Source: Apodospora peruviana (taxonomy: Eukaryota > Ascomycota > Sordariomycetes > Sordariales > Lasiosphaeriaceae). From it: a stretch of DNA of 64,000 nucleotides. The stretch lies in contig JAUEDM010000003.1 of NCBI GenBank assembly GCA_033439685.1, positions 4,556,001 through 4,620,000 of the forward strand, in the 5' to 3' direction. This document shows, in pieces, positions 11,324 to 22,271 of the stretch (position 1 is its first letter; every line of letters begins with the position of its first letter). A program made the position numbers and the translations under genes. The notes beneath the pieces were generated by a model, which searched no databases, was not told where the DNA came from, and saw only the letters and a list, made by a program, of their open reading frames with translations.

Positions 11324-14300
11324 CTATTTGTATTGAGCCAGCTGGAGCCTCGCGATGAAAACTGGTGGTGGGATGGTTGCTGGAGACTCGGGGACTGATG
11401 AAGATAACGGAGGAAGAGGATGATGCCTGACGTCTCTGCTGCGATTGTCTTGCGAAACAGAACGCAGCTACCAGCGACTTGTCAACACCGGCCGCTGGGC
11501 GCGCGTGCGCGGATCGGCCACGGCGCAGACGCAACACAACGACCGAACAAGAGAGTTCGGAGCGGGTGAGAACTGCGCCTCGGCATTAATCTCCTCCTCT
11601 TGAACGCGCTCCATGTGTTGCTTCCGAGTTTCGTCAGATACCCCTTCGCCATTTGAGTTTCGGGACGAAGAAATGAGGAGGAGTGTTTGGGTTCAAGATC
11701 GCGATCTGAGCGCAGCGCAAAACCGCTTCGATTTCGTCAAGCAGACTAGGGACAGAAGACTGTTTGCGAACAATAAGTTGGCTAGGCGAGGTTTGGGTTA
11801 CAAGGTAGCGAGCGGATTGGTTGGATCGAGATTATGGATGATGGACGGAAATGGTTTCAATGATAGTAATTGATATGGATGGGGACAATGTCGCCGGGTT
11901 CGGGGACAAATCTCGAGGCTCTGCGCGCGGACTGATGGAGGCTGGCGCCGAGTGGGGGATTTCCACGGTGATTTTCATGAGGATTTAGTCTTCCTCCATT
12001 TTCTTTTTTTCATCTTATGTTACTTCAGGTCTTTCTTTATTCTGGATCAAGTTTCCATTTTGTTACTAATTTTTCTCAGTCTTTTTTCTTTTCTTCTTCC
12101 GTGATCTTTGGTTTTCTTTACCGTTGGCCTTTCTTGATAAGTTCGATGCTCCGTTCCAATTCGAACTTTTGATCCTCGTTTCGTCTAACATTATTTCTAC
12201 TTTTTCTTCTACCTTCAACTACTCTCTTCATTTTCTTTGGGTGAGTGAGCGTGAATGACGGCCGTGACAGACGCGGTTGGTGGAAGTGGTCATTGAAACG
12301 AAAGATGTTCTGGGCAGGCAGTCGTGCACCCATCCATGATGCGTGTGTACTGCTCTGCCCAGGTGCACGACAAACGGAAAGCCGCCATCCATGTCGTGGA
12401 AGTGCATGTAGTGGTTGGTGGTGTGTTGGTGGTCGGCGGAAACACTGCTACCTTGTCTCCGCTACTGTGTTTTCTTAGGTATGGGCCATATGGCTACTAG
12501 GATGCAAAGCAATGGCTCGTTGTTGAGCCATATGCTTTTAACTTGAGTTTAAATACGTTTGAATGGATGAGCCTGAGAGGACATTGAGATGGGATGGATG
12601 TGATGTGATAGGGGTGGCGTGGGGGGCTCGATGGGCTCTTGAGGTGTTCATCTGAACGATATTATCTCTAGTTTGACATTGTGAAAAGACGTAGGATGTG
12701 TAGAATGGAATGGGTGGAAGTTGTGAGAGCAATTTGGCATTGTGAAAAGACATAGGAGGTGTAGAAATGGGTGGAAGTTGTGAGATTCCCCGTTTTGGAG
12801 GGATCGAGTGGAAAGAAAGAGGTTTGGTTGTGAGGAGTGGTCTTTAGTCTGGGTTAGCTTGGATTGGGAGACGTGTTGCCTCTTTGGGGCAACATGGGGT
12901 CCAGTCATGCTTGTTGGGCTGTGAGAGGAATTGGGTTGAAAGTGTGAGTGAGTGTTTGGGAGTCCAGGGCTGAACTCTTCGGATAAGATGTTGATGTTAT
13001 TCCTGTCGTGTCTTGTCTGTGGCACGACAACAGCTCCTTTCTTTTCGGTATAACCTCATTTGGCAGTGATTAGTTTTATCAGAATAGGCGCATTCAGCAA
13101 ACTTCTGGGAGCCGTGACAGTTTCAACGTCAAGGGCTCAGCGACTAGACACATCGTGGACTTGCCAGTTGCGCCACACACTAGGTACGTCCTTTAAGCTC
13201 CAGGACAGCCTGGGTCGTAGAGTATTTACTCATCGTCTCTTACTATTTACTTCGGATCCGTTAGTATGTAATTACGTTTTGGAAAGCCTTTGAGCAAGAG
13301 ACGCTGATGGGTAAGGGGAAAAATTTAAGACCGCCAGTAAGACAAGTCCCGACGTCGTAGCAGCCATCGTTAAGCGTGCTGGAGGCGATAAACAACTGCC
13401 GGTCTCAAGTCTCAACATATGAGAGCACAATCGCGGGGAAGGGGCCAGGGGGCAATAATAGCCTCTTTCTTACCATGGTGTATTGGAAGAACACCGACTG
13501 GCTGTCTAGCCGACAAATCGGGGCCCTCCAACTTTATACTCTAATGTCCCGAGCTTCTAAATCAGGACGTGCCAAGAACCCGGTGCATTTAAGGAGATAT
13601 CTGTGACAACGCTAGGGAAGCTGTATAGAACGCTTTAGTCAATGCTTGATGAGTATTGGTCACCTCTATTTACGCCGCGGCTATTTAGCCTCCCATCGGG
13701 CTCGGCCGTAGGTAAGCACCTTATATATCGGGTGCCTAGCCGGCTCCCGGCAGAATTGCCTCCACTACTCCGCAGACATGGAAAGCTTTTATTGACGCAG
13801 GCTTGGTCTGGCTGATCATGCATGACGGACCCTGGCTGGCTGGACCTCTATCCAGGGACCAGAGCTCCCTCGTGGGGTAATATCGTAATTAACGCCGCCA
13901 CCACCGCCGCATTGTCAGTACATGTAAACATTCCGGATCAAGCAGACAGACCTGAACAATCGCCACCCCTCCCCAACGACACACCGTCTGGATTACCCAC
14001 CACTTTTCGGATGTCTAACCGAAGTGCGGGACTGAGGGCTTGGCTATATGGATGAAGCTCGACATCGTCGTTGCCAAGACTTTGAGCTTCAATTTCTATC
14101 GATGAATCACGAGGGTGATTGGATAGGGGACCCCGGGGTAGTGAGGGGGCAGTCGCAATGCTGCTACGCGAGATAACTATGGTGTGTGATGGCGGCGACT
14201 TGCCGTCCGAGGTGTGTGTTAAAACAATGAAGAACATCTCAATTTATTTTCATCTTCCCCCTTCCTCTCGTTGAGTTCTCTCAGGTCCTTCCGTGATCGC

Positions 14301-14343
14301 GCAAGCTTTGTGAGGTCGACGACGACAGACTCCAATTTTCGCC
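11324..14343. other. Long gene-poor stretch
   Basis: About 3 kb without a supported gene. 11990-12240 is strongly pyrimidine-rich on the plus strand. 12672-12783 holds an imperfect direct repeat. The part from 13020 to 13830 has a different, evener composition and could be a worn-out mobile element, but no transposase or reverse-transcriptase motif is readable. The last 120 bases before 14344 should contain the GMC promoter and leader (pyrimidine-rich CTTCCCCCTTCCTCTC just upstream). Confidence 0.4.
12672..12783. repeat. Imperfect direct repeat, period 61 bp
   Basis: Two copies (12672-12728 and 12733-12783) beginning TTTGACATTGTGAAAAGAC / TTTGGCATTGTGAAAAGAC and both ending in GGTGGAAGTTGTGAGA. 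The second copy lacks about five bases. Non-coding as far as I can tell. Confidence 0.85.
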
Positions 14344-16283
14344 ATGAAGTTCTCACGAGAAAGCGGTGTGGGCTTCTTCACCAGGCTGTTCAGTTTGGGT
14401 TTGCTGTTTTCTGCGACGCCAGCCGCCGCGCAGACGACCAGCACATATGACTACGTCGTGGTAGGAACCGGTCCCGGCGGTGGCGTGCTAGCCTCGAACC
14501 TCGCCCTGGCTGGATATTCTGTCTTCTTGATCGAAGCGGGCGACGAGAGCCCCGGCCGCGGATTCGGATCGTACACGCCCACCGTGACCTGGGACTTTTA
14601 CGTCAAGCACTACCCCGAGGGCCATGAGTGGGATAACAAATACAGCCACTTGACGTGGAAGACCAAGGAGGGCCGGTACTGGGTGGGCCAGGACGGTGCA
14701 CCTGCGGGCTCGACTCTGCTGGGCGTATACTACCCCCGTGGCTCCACGCTTGGTGGCTCATCGATGATCAACGCCATGGTCTGCTGGCTGCCGAGCGAGA
14801 GTGACTGGAATTATCACGCCAATGTGACTGGTGATGCCAGCTGGAGGTAGGTTATAACCATCACTTTTCGCGTCAAGGTAGACGAAACGATGATGCTAAC
14901 CTCATTGCCATTACCAGAGCCGAAAACATGCAAAAGATTTTCGTCAAGATCGAGAAGAACAACTACGCCGCTGCTGGTACCCCCAACCACGGGTTCAACG
15001 GCTTCTTCCAGACGCAGATGGGCTCCATGGTTCAAGCTCGACAGGGTGCCCTCACAGGCAACAGCGTCATGACGCAATACGCCAAAGACTGGGGCAACAC
15101 GCAGTCGATGTCGGCACTGCTCACGCGTGATCCCAACGAGGTCGGTCCCACACGCGATCAGACCTCGAGCATCTACGGTCAGGTCTCACACACCTACGCC
15201 AACGGCAACCGCTACAGCTCGCGCGACTACATCCAAGCGGCCGTCAAATCCGGCGCCAACCTGACCGTCTCGCTGACCTCCCTCGCGACCAAGGTCCTCT
15301 TCGACACCACGGGTACCAAGTGCGGGACAAGCGGTACCCCGCGCGCCACGGGCGTCGAGTACCTCTTTGGCAAGTCCGTCTACGCGGCCGACAACCGACG
15401 CACCGCCAGCAGCAAGGGCGAGAAGCGCACCGTCCTGGCCCGGCGCGAGGTGATCATCTCCGGCGGCGCCTTCAATTCGCCCCAACTCCTCCAGCTGTCC
15501 GGAATCGGCAACAAGACCGAACTCGCCAAGTTCAACATCCCGCTGATCAAGGACCTTCCCGGCGTCGGCCGCAACCTGATGGACAACCAAGAGATGCCCA
15601 TCATCGGCACCGGGACCGCAGGTTCAGGCGGCGCCGGCCTCGCCATGTTCAAGACCAATCACCCAGCGCACGGCGAGCGCGACATGTTCCTCATGGGCGG
15701 GCAGGGTTTCCTCTTCCGCGGCTTCTGGCCCGACAACCCGGTGCGCACGCCGGCGGAAGTGCGCTCGCCCTACGGCGTCAGCATGGTCAAGGGGTCAAGC
15801 ATGAACAACGCCGGCTGGGTGAAGCTCAAGTCGGCCGACCCGACCGAGACGCCCGAGATCAACTTCAATCACTTCGGCGCGGGCGCGGAGTACGACCTGG
15901 AAGCGATGAAAGACACGGTCGCGTGGATCCGGACCGTGTACAAGCGCGTCGGTATTACTCCGGTCGAGCCGCCCTGCTCGGGCACGATCGACGCGAACGG
16001 ATCCTGCGGCAAGGACGACGAGGACTGGATCCACAAGCAGACATTTGGTCACCACCCGACGTCGACGTGCAAGATTGGCGCCGACGACGATCCGATGGCG
16101 GTGCTGGATGGCAAGTTCCGCGTTCGCGGCGTCAGCGGGCTGCGCGTCGTGGACGCGAGCGCGTTTGCGCGCATCCCTGGTGTGTTTCCTGCCGTGTCGA
16201 CGTTTATGATCTCGCAGAAGGCGAGCGACGATATGTTGGCGGAGCTGAAGGACGGGAAGGCGATTGCGCAGTGCTCTGCCTGA
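14344..16283 (+). CDS. Secreted GMC oxidoreductase (FAD)
   Basis: Two exons, 14344-14846 and 14918-16283 (71-nt intron with GCTAAC branch site), 622 aa. A signal peptide covers about residues 1-29 (hydrophobic FFTRLFSLGLLFSATPAAA). The FAD-binding GTGPGGG follows at 41-47 with an acidic strand end (FLIEAGDE). The C-terminal GMC signature holds GHHPTSTCKIG with the family histidine (H546/H547) and RVVDASAFARIPG. It should oxidise an alcohol, sugar or aryl alcohol outside the cell, giving electrons to O2 or another acceptor. Odd point: the position that usually carries the second catalytic His/Asn reads GVFPAV, with Phe. Length is normal. The exact substrate (aryl alcohol, glucose, cellobiose-like) cannot be told. 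Confidence 0.9.
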
Positions 16284-17065
16284 AATGATTCAATGTACTG
16301 ATTATAAGCTGGAAGTGAGTGTATATGACAGTTAGTAGACAGTTAGTAAAACAGCCCTGGTGAAATCTCATCAGTAATCATGATGACCTCCTTCCCTCCC
16401 ACCTAACCTGATCAGTCGGTAGTCGGGCACGGCTGCACCCGATGATCATGATATGATGCCTGCCGAAGATCGAGCCCGACATTTTTATGCGGCAGGCAGT
16501 GGGTATGGTACCTGCTCTTTTAGGTCACGAGGAAAATACGCTGCGTTTCGAGAGAGTTGCAAGTGCTACCGACACAGAACTGGCCTGCCCCAATGCTGTG
16601 GAGCACTTCAAACGTGGCTGCCTCGGAGACCGAGTTCGATAGCGACGTCCTTCCACGTCATGTCGGAAATATCGGGATCTCTGGGCGCTCCGTACCTGCC
16701 AACAAGGCACTTTCGACGGAATTTGTCGGCAAAGGAGTTCATGATGGGGATAGGAAGGCACCACTCAGCTCCCCGACTCGACCACTCAAAGGCCTCTTGA
16801 AACACCCATAACAGTCGAACATTGATCGCGAACGCCACATAACAGGATATTTAATACGCTCGATTCAGAAGCAGAAGCCGTCGAAGATTGATCACGATGA
16901 CCACAAGATAAGAATATTACCTCCATCCCAACATTAAACCATCGAACCCATCATTATCACGAGTATTTTGGGTATGTTTTCACTTTGATGTTTGTCGGGC
17001 TCTGATCATTTCTTTGCCTCTTTATCCGCCTCAGATGGGTCATGTTCAGGTCGTCGTCCCCTGTG
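16284..17065. other. Convergent intergenic region
   Basis: Lies between the GMC gene (+) and the SRPBCC gene (-). A minus-strand frame at 16608-16838 ends in text that looks mildly protein-like (SDMTWKDVAIELGL), but no start, domain or continuation could be supported. Confidence 0.4.
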
Positions 17066-17638
17066 TCAATTCAAAGAAGTTACAACTTGCACCCTCGCAA
17101 CAAGTTCATCAAGAAACTTATCCGCCCTACCCTCCAGAGCCATTCTCTGGCTCCATCCCGAACGAAACATAAATGACAGTAGTCCGCTCACTGACTCCTC
17201 GTCCACAAATATTGTGCCAGGTCTCCCCTCAAGATAATGTGAATCTGGATCCGGCCGAAATTCGAACGAGTGGTGAGCTACCACGATCCCATGGAAACTG
17301 GCTCTCCATGCTAGTTTCTCGGGGCTATTTTCCTGCAAGATTGTTTAGCAGCTTATCTTCCACCGTGGTCTTTCGGATTGGTTTAATATATGAACTCCAG
17401 GCGGGAGATAACGACTTACGACGACAACAGGATACACAATCGTCCCGTGCAAGTCAGACTTCAGTGCATCGCCAGCCCGCAGATCAGAGGCCGGGTCCTT
17501 CTTCTTTGGCTCGATGACCGAAATGATCATGCTTGTGTTCCACTCCGGCCATGCCGCAAAGTCGAGCAACACGCGGCGGACCTGGTCTGGAGAAGCCGGG
17601 ATACGAGTCTCACGTCGTACGCTCGATCCGGCGCCCAT
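17066..17638 (-). CDS. SRPBCC / START-like ligand-binding protein
   Basis: Two exons (minus), 17638-17420 and 17332-17066, separated by an 87-nt intron with a GTAAGT donor and CTTGCAG acceptor. They join phase 0 to 161 aa. The N-terminal pattern (RRETRIPASPDQVRRVLLDF followed by AAWPEWN) is the usual beginning of the polyketide-cyclase-like SRPBCC fold: a first strand, then the PxxxVxxxLxDxxxxPxWN helix. Near the end lies a typical C-terminal amphipathic helix (RADKFLDELVARVQ). These proteins bind a hydrophobic ligand in a deep cavity; many fungal members of about 160 aa have no known role. Cytosolic, no signal peptide. Start chosen at the first ATG. Confidence 0.75.
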
Positions 17639-18476
17639 TTTATCTTGTTGTGCAGTGAGGGAAGTTGTAGTGAAAGTTTAAGTAATTTATGGGAAAGACC
17701 AGACGATGATGTGTCGTACTGATTGATGTCTGGATTCGGGATTTGAGTAAGATGAGAATTCTTTCCAGGTTCGGAACCAACTCTTCAACCTGCCGGAACA
17801 ACCACGCTCCTCCGAGTGCGAGCTTCCTACCTTATCTAAGGTACCTAGGTACCTTTCTCTTTCGCGATCCGAGACTGTCGCATTCGAGTCTAAGACGGGC
17901 ACTGATACTCCCAGAGAATGATGCTTGGCGCTTACATCTGATGTTACAAGTTCCTACACTGAACATAGTGGAGCTTTCCCCTCGTCTCGAATCTCTCAGG
18001 GAGAACAAAGAGGGTTCAGCCTCATCTTCCGCAACACAGCCTCGCACACAAGAAAAGAAAGAGAGGGTCGGAACAGCGCTGGCAGGAGCAACCTGAATAG
18101 TCAACATGATGTTGTCTTCTTGTTCGGTATCAGTCTGTGAAGATTTGGCCATCGTTGCGCCTTCTCTTGCTCAGATACGTAGCACCTGCCGCCAGCCGGC
18201 CACTACAGAGAGCCACCACTGAAAGTGCCAGTGGTGATAGATTGTCGGCAGTCGTGGGCAGCTAGATGCTGTTGCCACCTTCCGTGGTGCTCCACCCAGA
18301 CAGAAACGGCCATGAGATCATTGGAAATCGATGGCTGACCAAGTGGGCGGAACTGGAAAGCTTTCAACCTTAGACAACGGCCTCGACAACAATTGGTGAG
18401 ATGCTTCGTTACCCGCCCCATCTGCCATCGTCGATTACAATATCAGTTCCAGTATCAGTCCATAACCGCACTCGTC
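17639..18476. other. Divergent intergenic region
   Basis: Promoter region between the SRPBCC gene (-) and the MYND gene (+). It contains a TAAGGTACCTAGGTACC palindrome near 17838-17854, a motif that recurs between genes in this window. Short ORFs here have no recognisable features. The MYND frame is open back to 18393 but has no ATG before 18477. Confidence 0.45.
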
Positions 18477-19994
18477 ATGGAGGACCCGCTCCAGCGCCTG
18501 GTCCAGTCGTTCAACGCACTCAAGAGGTACTGCACAACGCCTTCCGGATCGGCAAATCATTGGATCTTTGGTCTTTGCCATTGCAGATTCATTTCGAGCG
18601 GTCTCGGTCTCCTTGTTTTGGTCGTCCACCCACCAGACCAGCAATCCAGCTTTTACACCATTGAATATCCAGCACCGCACATCCTCGCGTTGGCAACGCC
18701 ACCTTATGATTTTCGAAAACAAGCTGACTTCGTCTGGCCATATCTCCTACATACATTCTGTAAGAATGTTCCAAGCTTTGCACCCTGGACCTGGTCCACT
18801 CTAAGCCCCGAGGCGGCGGAGGGTTTCGAGCGCAGGCTCCGCAAGCACGGCGTCAGGGCCTCGCTTTGCCAGGTGGGCGTCACCTCACCAGAAGAATTTC
18901 AAGAATGGGACAAGGGCAGAATTAAGGTACTCGAGCAGTTGGAACATCCCCGACTCGGCGATATCACAAGATGCCATGGCTGCGGTGTAAGCCAAACGGC
19001 TTCTTTTTCCATGCCCCCGCCATTCCTGTCATGTGCAAGATGTCTCCAGGCCGTTTATCACTCAAATGCTTGTCGGGTGAACGACTGGAAACGCCACGAG
19101 TCGAACTGCATGGTCCCACTCGGCGATCGCACAAGATGCCATGGCTGCGGTTTAACCCCCCAAGAGTCTCCTTCCGAGCCCTTCGTGTCGTGTTGCAGAT
19201 GTCTCCAGGCCGTTTATCACTCACATGAGTGTCAGGACAATCACTGGAACCGCCACGAGCCGAACTGTATGGTCCCACTCGGCGATCGCACAAGATGCCA
19301 TGGCTGCGGTTTAACCCCCCAACAGTCTTCTTCCCAGCTCTTCGTGGCCTGTGGGAGATGTACCCAGGCCGTTTATCACTCAAGCCGGTGTCAGAACATG
19401 CACTGGAGACGCCACCAGCAGCACTGCTTCCCTCCACCGCCCCCTCCTACGACCACACCGCCTCCGACTCATGGACACGGCCGTGGGGCACATACAGACC
19501 CTGATGTTCGCGCAACCATGGAGACCAGCAATGAAACCAGGCAAGTCCTGCCAGATATACCAGCTAGCGAGGAGGAGCCTTCATCATCCCGGTCCGTCGT
19601 CAAGAACTTGCGCCAGAACTTGAAGGCACTCGACGAACTGCAGCGTCTGAACCGGATAGCAGCCAAAGACAGCCTCAACAATCTACAACGACAGTCTACT
19701 CCGGGTGTTTCAGAAGTCCTGCCGGATATACCGGATCGCGAGGAGGAGCTTTCAGCACTCCGGTCCATCGTCAAGAACATGGACCAGGACCTGAAGGCAC
19801 TCGACGAGCTGCAGCGTCGGAACCGGATATCAGCCAAAGATCAACTCAACAATCTACAACGACAGTTTACTATGCGTGTTTCAACATTGGCATCCTCCGT
19901 CAACAAAATGGATAAGAATTTGCAGAAATTTGAGGACCGAGGGGGCCGGCTAGCGTCAAGAGAATCTCGCCTTGCCCAGCTCGAAGCGCAGTAG
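18477..19994 (+). CDS. Triple MYND-like zinc-finger protein, ends at premature-looking TAG
   Basis: Unspliced frame of 505 aa from the first ATG. Three MYND-like fingers follow each other at about residues 166-210, 221-263 and 274-316. Each has C-x2-C, a second C-x2-C, a V-Y-H-S..C core, W, R-H and a last Cys. In all three the usual YC of MYND is YH, so His probably replaces one zinc ligand. A Pro-rich linker follows, then two copies of a coiled-coil unit (LPDIP..EEE..RS.VKN, then LKALDELQR and AKD.LNNLQRQ). The MYND fold mediates protein-protein contacts. The frame stops at TAG (19992-19994) but continues open for 76 codons, so this may be a truncated allele. Family function unknown. Confidence 0.75.
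   Translation: MEDPLQRLVQSFNALKRYCTTPSGSANHWIFGLCHCRFISSGLGLLVLVVHPPDQQSSFYTIEYPAPHILALATPPYDFRKQADFVWPYLLHTFCKNVPSFAPWTWSTLSPEAAEGFERRLRKHGVRASLCQVGVTSPEEFQEWDKGRIKVLEQLEHPRLGDITRCHGCGVSQTASFSMPPPFLSCARCLQAVYHSNACRVNDWKRHESNCMVPLGDRTRCHGCGLTPQESPSEPFVSCCRCLQAVYHSHECQDNHWNRHEPNCMVPLGDRTRCHGCGLTPQQSSSQLFVACGRCTQAVYHSSRCQNMHWRRHQQHCFPPPPPPTTTPPPTHGHGRGAHTDPDVRATMETSNETRQVLPDIPASEEEPSSSRSVVKNLRQNLKALDELQRLNRIAAKDSLNNLQRQSTPGVSEVLPDIPDREEELSALRSIVKNMDQDLKALDELQRRNRISAKDQLNNLQRQFTMRVSTLASSVNKMDKNLQKFEDRGGRLASRESRLAQLEAQ
18954..19436 (+). repeat. Three tandem copies of a MYND-finger coding unit (159-165 bp)
   Basis: Copies start at 18954, 19119 and 19278 with CTCGGCGAT.. followed by CACAAGATGCCATGGCTGCG. 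Copies 2 and 3 are nearly identical over their first 50 bases (GGTTTAACCCCCCAA.AGTCT). Nucleotide-level identity shows recent unequal crossing-over or slippage inside the gene. Confidence 0.9.
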
Positions 19995-20225
19995 GACGCA
20001 CTCAGCACTGGACAACCGTCCGGACCATCACGGTCGTTCACCACTGCCTACGCGCCGATGCCAGAACCGCCGCGGGGCACATTTGAGAACCTGGAAGGTA
20101 GGGTGATAGAAGAGGTCATCGAGGAGGAAGATGAGCCCGACGACATACCTACACGACAAGCCAGAAAGGAAGTAGTGGCACAACATAAGAATTGGTTTTC
20201 AACAGTATTATCCCCCGATCAATAA
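19995..20225 (+). pseudogene. In-frame coding extension behind the TAG of the MYND gene
   Basis: Directly after the TAG the same frame runs 76 codons to TAA at 20223-20225. The encoded text is protein-like: an STGQPSGPSRSF start, the stretch PMPEPPRGTFENLEG, an acidic EEVIEEEDEPDD block and ARKEVVAQHKNWFSTVLSPD. One CAG-to-TAG change (C to T in a CpA context) would explain the split; the original protein would have been 582 aa. Readthrough or an unseen intron over the TAG are alternatives. Confidence 0.65.
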
Positions 20226-22271
20226 TACTTTTATGGAATATGGATCAGCGTCTAAAGAAAGATGAAGGGCAGGGGAATCTGCAAGCGTAGCCTAGTACAG
20301 ATGCAGGGTACCTTGACCGATTTGGATTCAAGTTGTAAGACCATGGTGGAGAGATCATTCCTTAAGGAAAACCAAAAAAAAAAAAAAAAAAAAAAAAAAC
20401 CTATTCAGACTGATTTGCTAAGAATGAAGAGAGCGATGATTTTGATCGATGCTGAGTAAGAGTTTGCGTAGCGGTGGGACAGTGCGCTGGGAAGAGATCT
20501 GAGTTTGGTGTTGAGTAGTGTCATAGGATTAGGCACCTACAATACAGCGATTGAAATGACGGCGAACAGAATACTGTTTGTCTGCCATTGGTTTGAGCGA
20601 TGATGATAAGCGTTCAAAACGATACTATGACAAAGAACTGCGATCCAGACCGAATACTTGGGTGCGTAGATAGTAGTAGCAAAAAAGCGAAGATATTGGA
20701 CGAAAATAAAGGCAACCAAAAGCCACATTTCGGTGAGCGTTGGTCGGTTGAGGCACTTTTACACCTCCTGGGGATTGGTCGGGTTGACAGCCCGCCCGGT
20801 GCTGTGGGTTCGGAACGCGTCACACAAGATGTGAGCTTCCGCGGCAGTTGCAGCAAACATGGACAGTAGGTACGCTTCAGTTTGGTGTTCTACCAATGAC
20901 ATTGCACCCGACGGGCATACATCTATTGGACATGTCAACGGGGCATGTTTTCCGCATTTGGTCTTGCTCCCCGACCACGGCAGCCGTGCAACCCCGCCGG
21001 TGGCGGTCGCTGTTGTTTCCGTTTTCTGTTCTTCCTTACTCTTAGGATACTAGGTACCACTAGTTTAAGGCTGATATAGAAATGATGTTTAAACTTGGGA
21101 TGCAGCGCCGCTTTTCGACATCAATAACACTGATACGTTATCCGTAATGATTTAGGTCGTTAATGTTCTAAAAATGGATGCCTCCTTGGCATTGCAGCAG
21201 CCGTTTGGTCTGTTAATCAAATTTGAGCCGATGAGATGCCCTGCCGGCAGACGCTAGCAACCACGCAATCAGCCCTAAAAGTTGAACGGGAAAGCTTGGC
21301 GGGCGGGCGGGCGGGCGGCGAGACTCCACTACGCTTTTTCATGTGCCGAAGCCATGCAGAAACTGAGAAACATTTCATGATGAGATGGATGGGTCCCGTC
21401 CGAGAGCCTTCTCCATCCCCACTCTTTCATCTCACCAGCAAGCACAAATCCCATGCGTCAATTCTAATCCGACGACGACGATCAAGGTTGGCAAGAAAGA
21501 CAGGATTGTAGGAAATACCGACCACTGTGCAAAGCACCAACTACGCGGGATACATTCAACAAACTGGGGGTCAATCTCGCCAGGGCGATTTTACGGGCTT
21601 CAATTTATCAGTTAGCTTGATCTCGGGTTTACAATCTCGTCCTGCTTGATCGGTAAGCGCAGGAAGCAACAGGGCACAGGACGCAGGGTATTATCACCGT
21701 ATCATCGCCTCCATGCAACAATTATGCGCTCGCTCGACGGACTGCCCCAATACCAAAAATTGGTTCAAAATTGTAACTGGACAATCTGCCCAATTGAACT
21801 CCCAGTTCTCCAATTCAGACTACCACCTTCTCACCCAGACGCAAATTCGAACCGACTGGCCTCGCCGCGTCCGTACTTTTATCTCCCCCGGACGGACGGG
21901 CGGTGCTTACTTGCCTTACTAAGCCGGGCACCCATGTTGGCATGCCACACTCAGCCGTGATGCATGCAGTCAGAGTGGCTCGCAGTCCCGGGCCGTTTCT
22001 ACAAAAATAAATAATTGTAGATTTTCTGGGGGACATTGAAACAAACTATTCCGCGTAACTGTACCACTACCAGGGACGGGAACCCTTCATGGATATGTCC
22101 TACCCCCAGAGATATTATTATATCGGCGCCATGCTCTCTCAATGCAGGCAGACAAACCGGGGTGTGGTCCTCAGCACTTTAATACCCCGACCACTCCCGT
22201 CGGCATTCGTCTGTCTTTGATCTCTTCATCCCAGACAGTCTTCCACACATGCACAGCGGCAGCAAAACAGC
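20226..22271. other. Gene-poor intergenic region
   Basis: Two kilobases with no supported gene. It has a run of 26 A (20374-20399), a GGCG tetranucleotide run (about 21298-21318), and many short frames on both strands without motifs. The last 150 bases before the transporter contain an AT-rich TATTATTATATC near 22113-22124, a possible core promoter. Confidence 0.45.
20374..20399 (+). repeat. Poly(A) run of 26
   Basis: Uninterrupted run of 26 A residues about 150 bases behind the TAA that ends the extended MYND frame. It may be a simple microsatellite or the tail of an inserted retroposed sequence. Confidence 0.95.

Noticed and set aside
15320..16288. 322-codon plus-strand frame inside the GMC gene
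   Set aside because: Alternate frame of the GMC second exon, Arg-rich, without motifs.
17832..18152. 106-codon minus-strand ORF next to the SRPBCC gene
   Set aside because: No domain, no splice partners; lies in a divergent promoter region.
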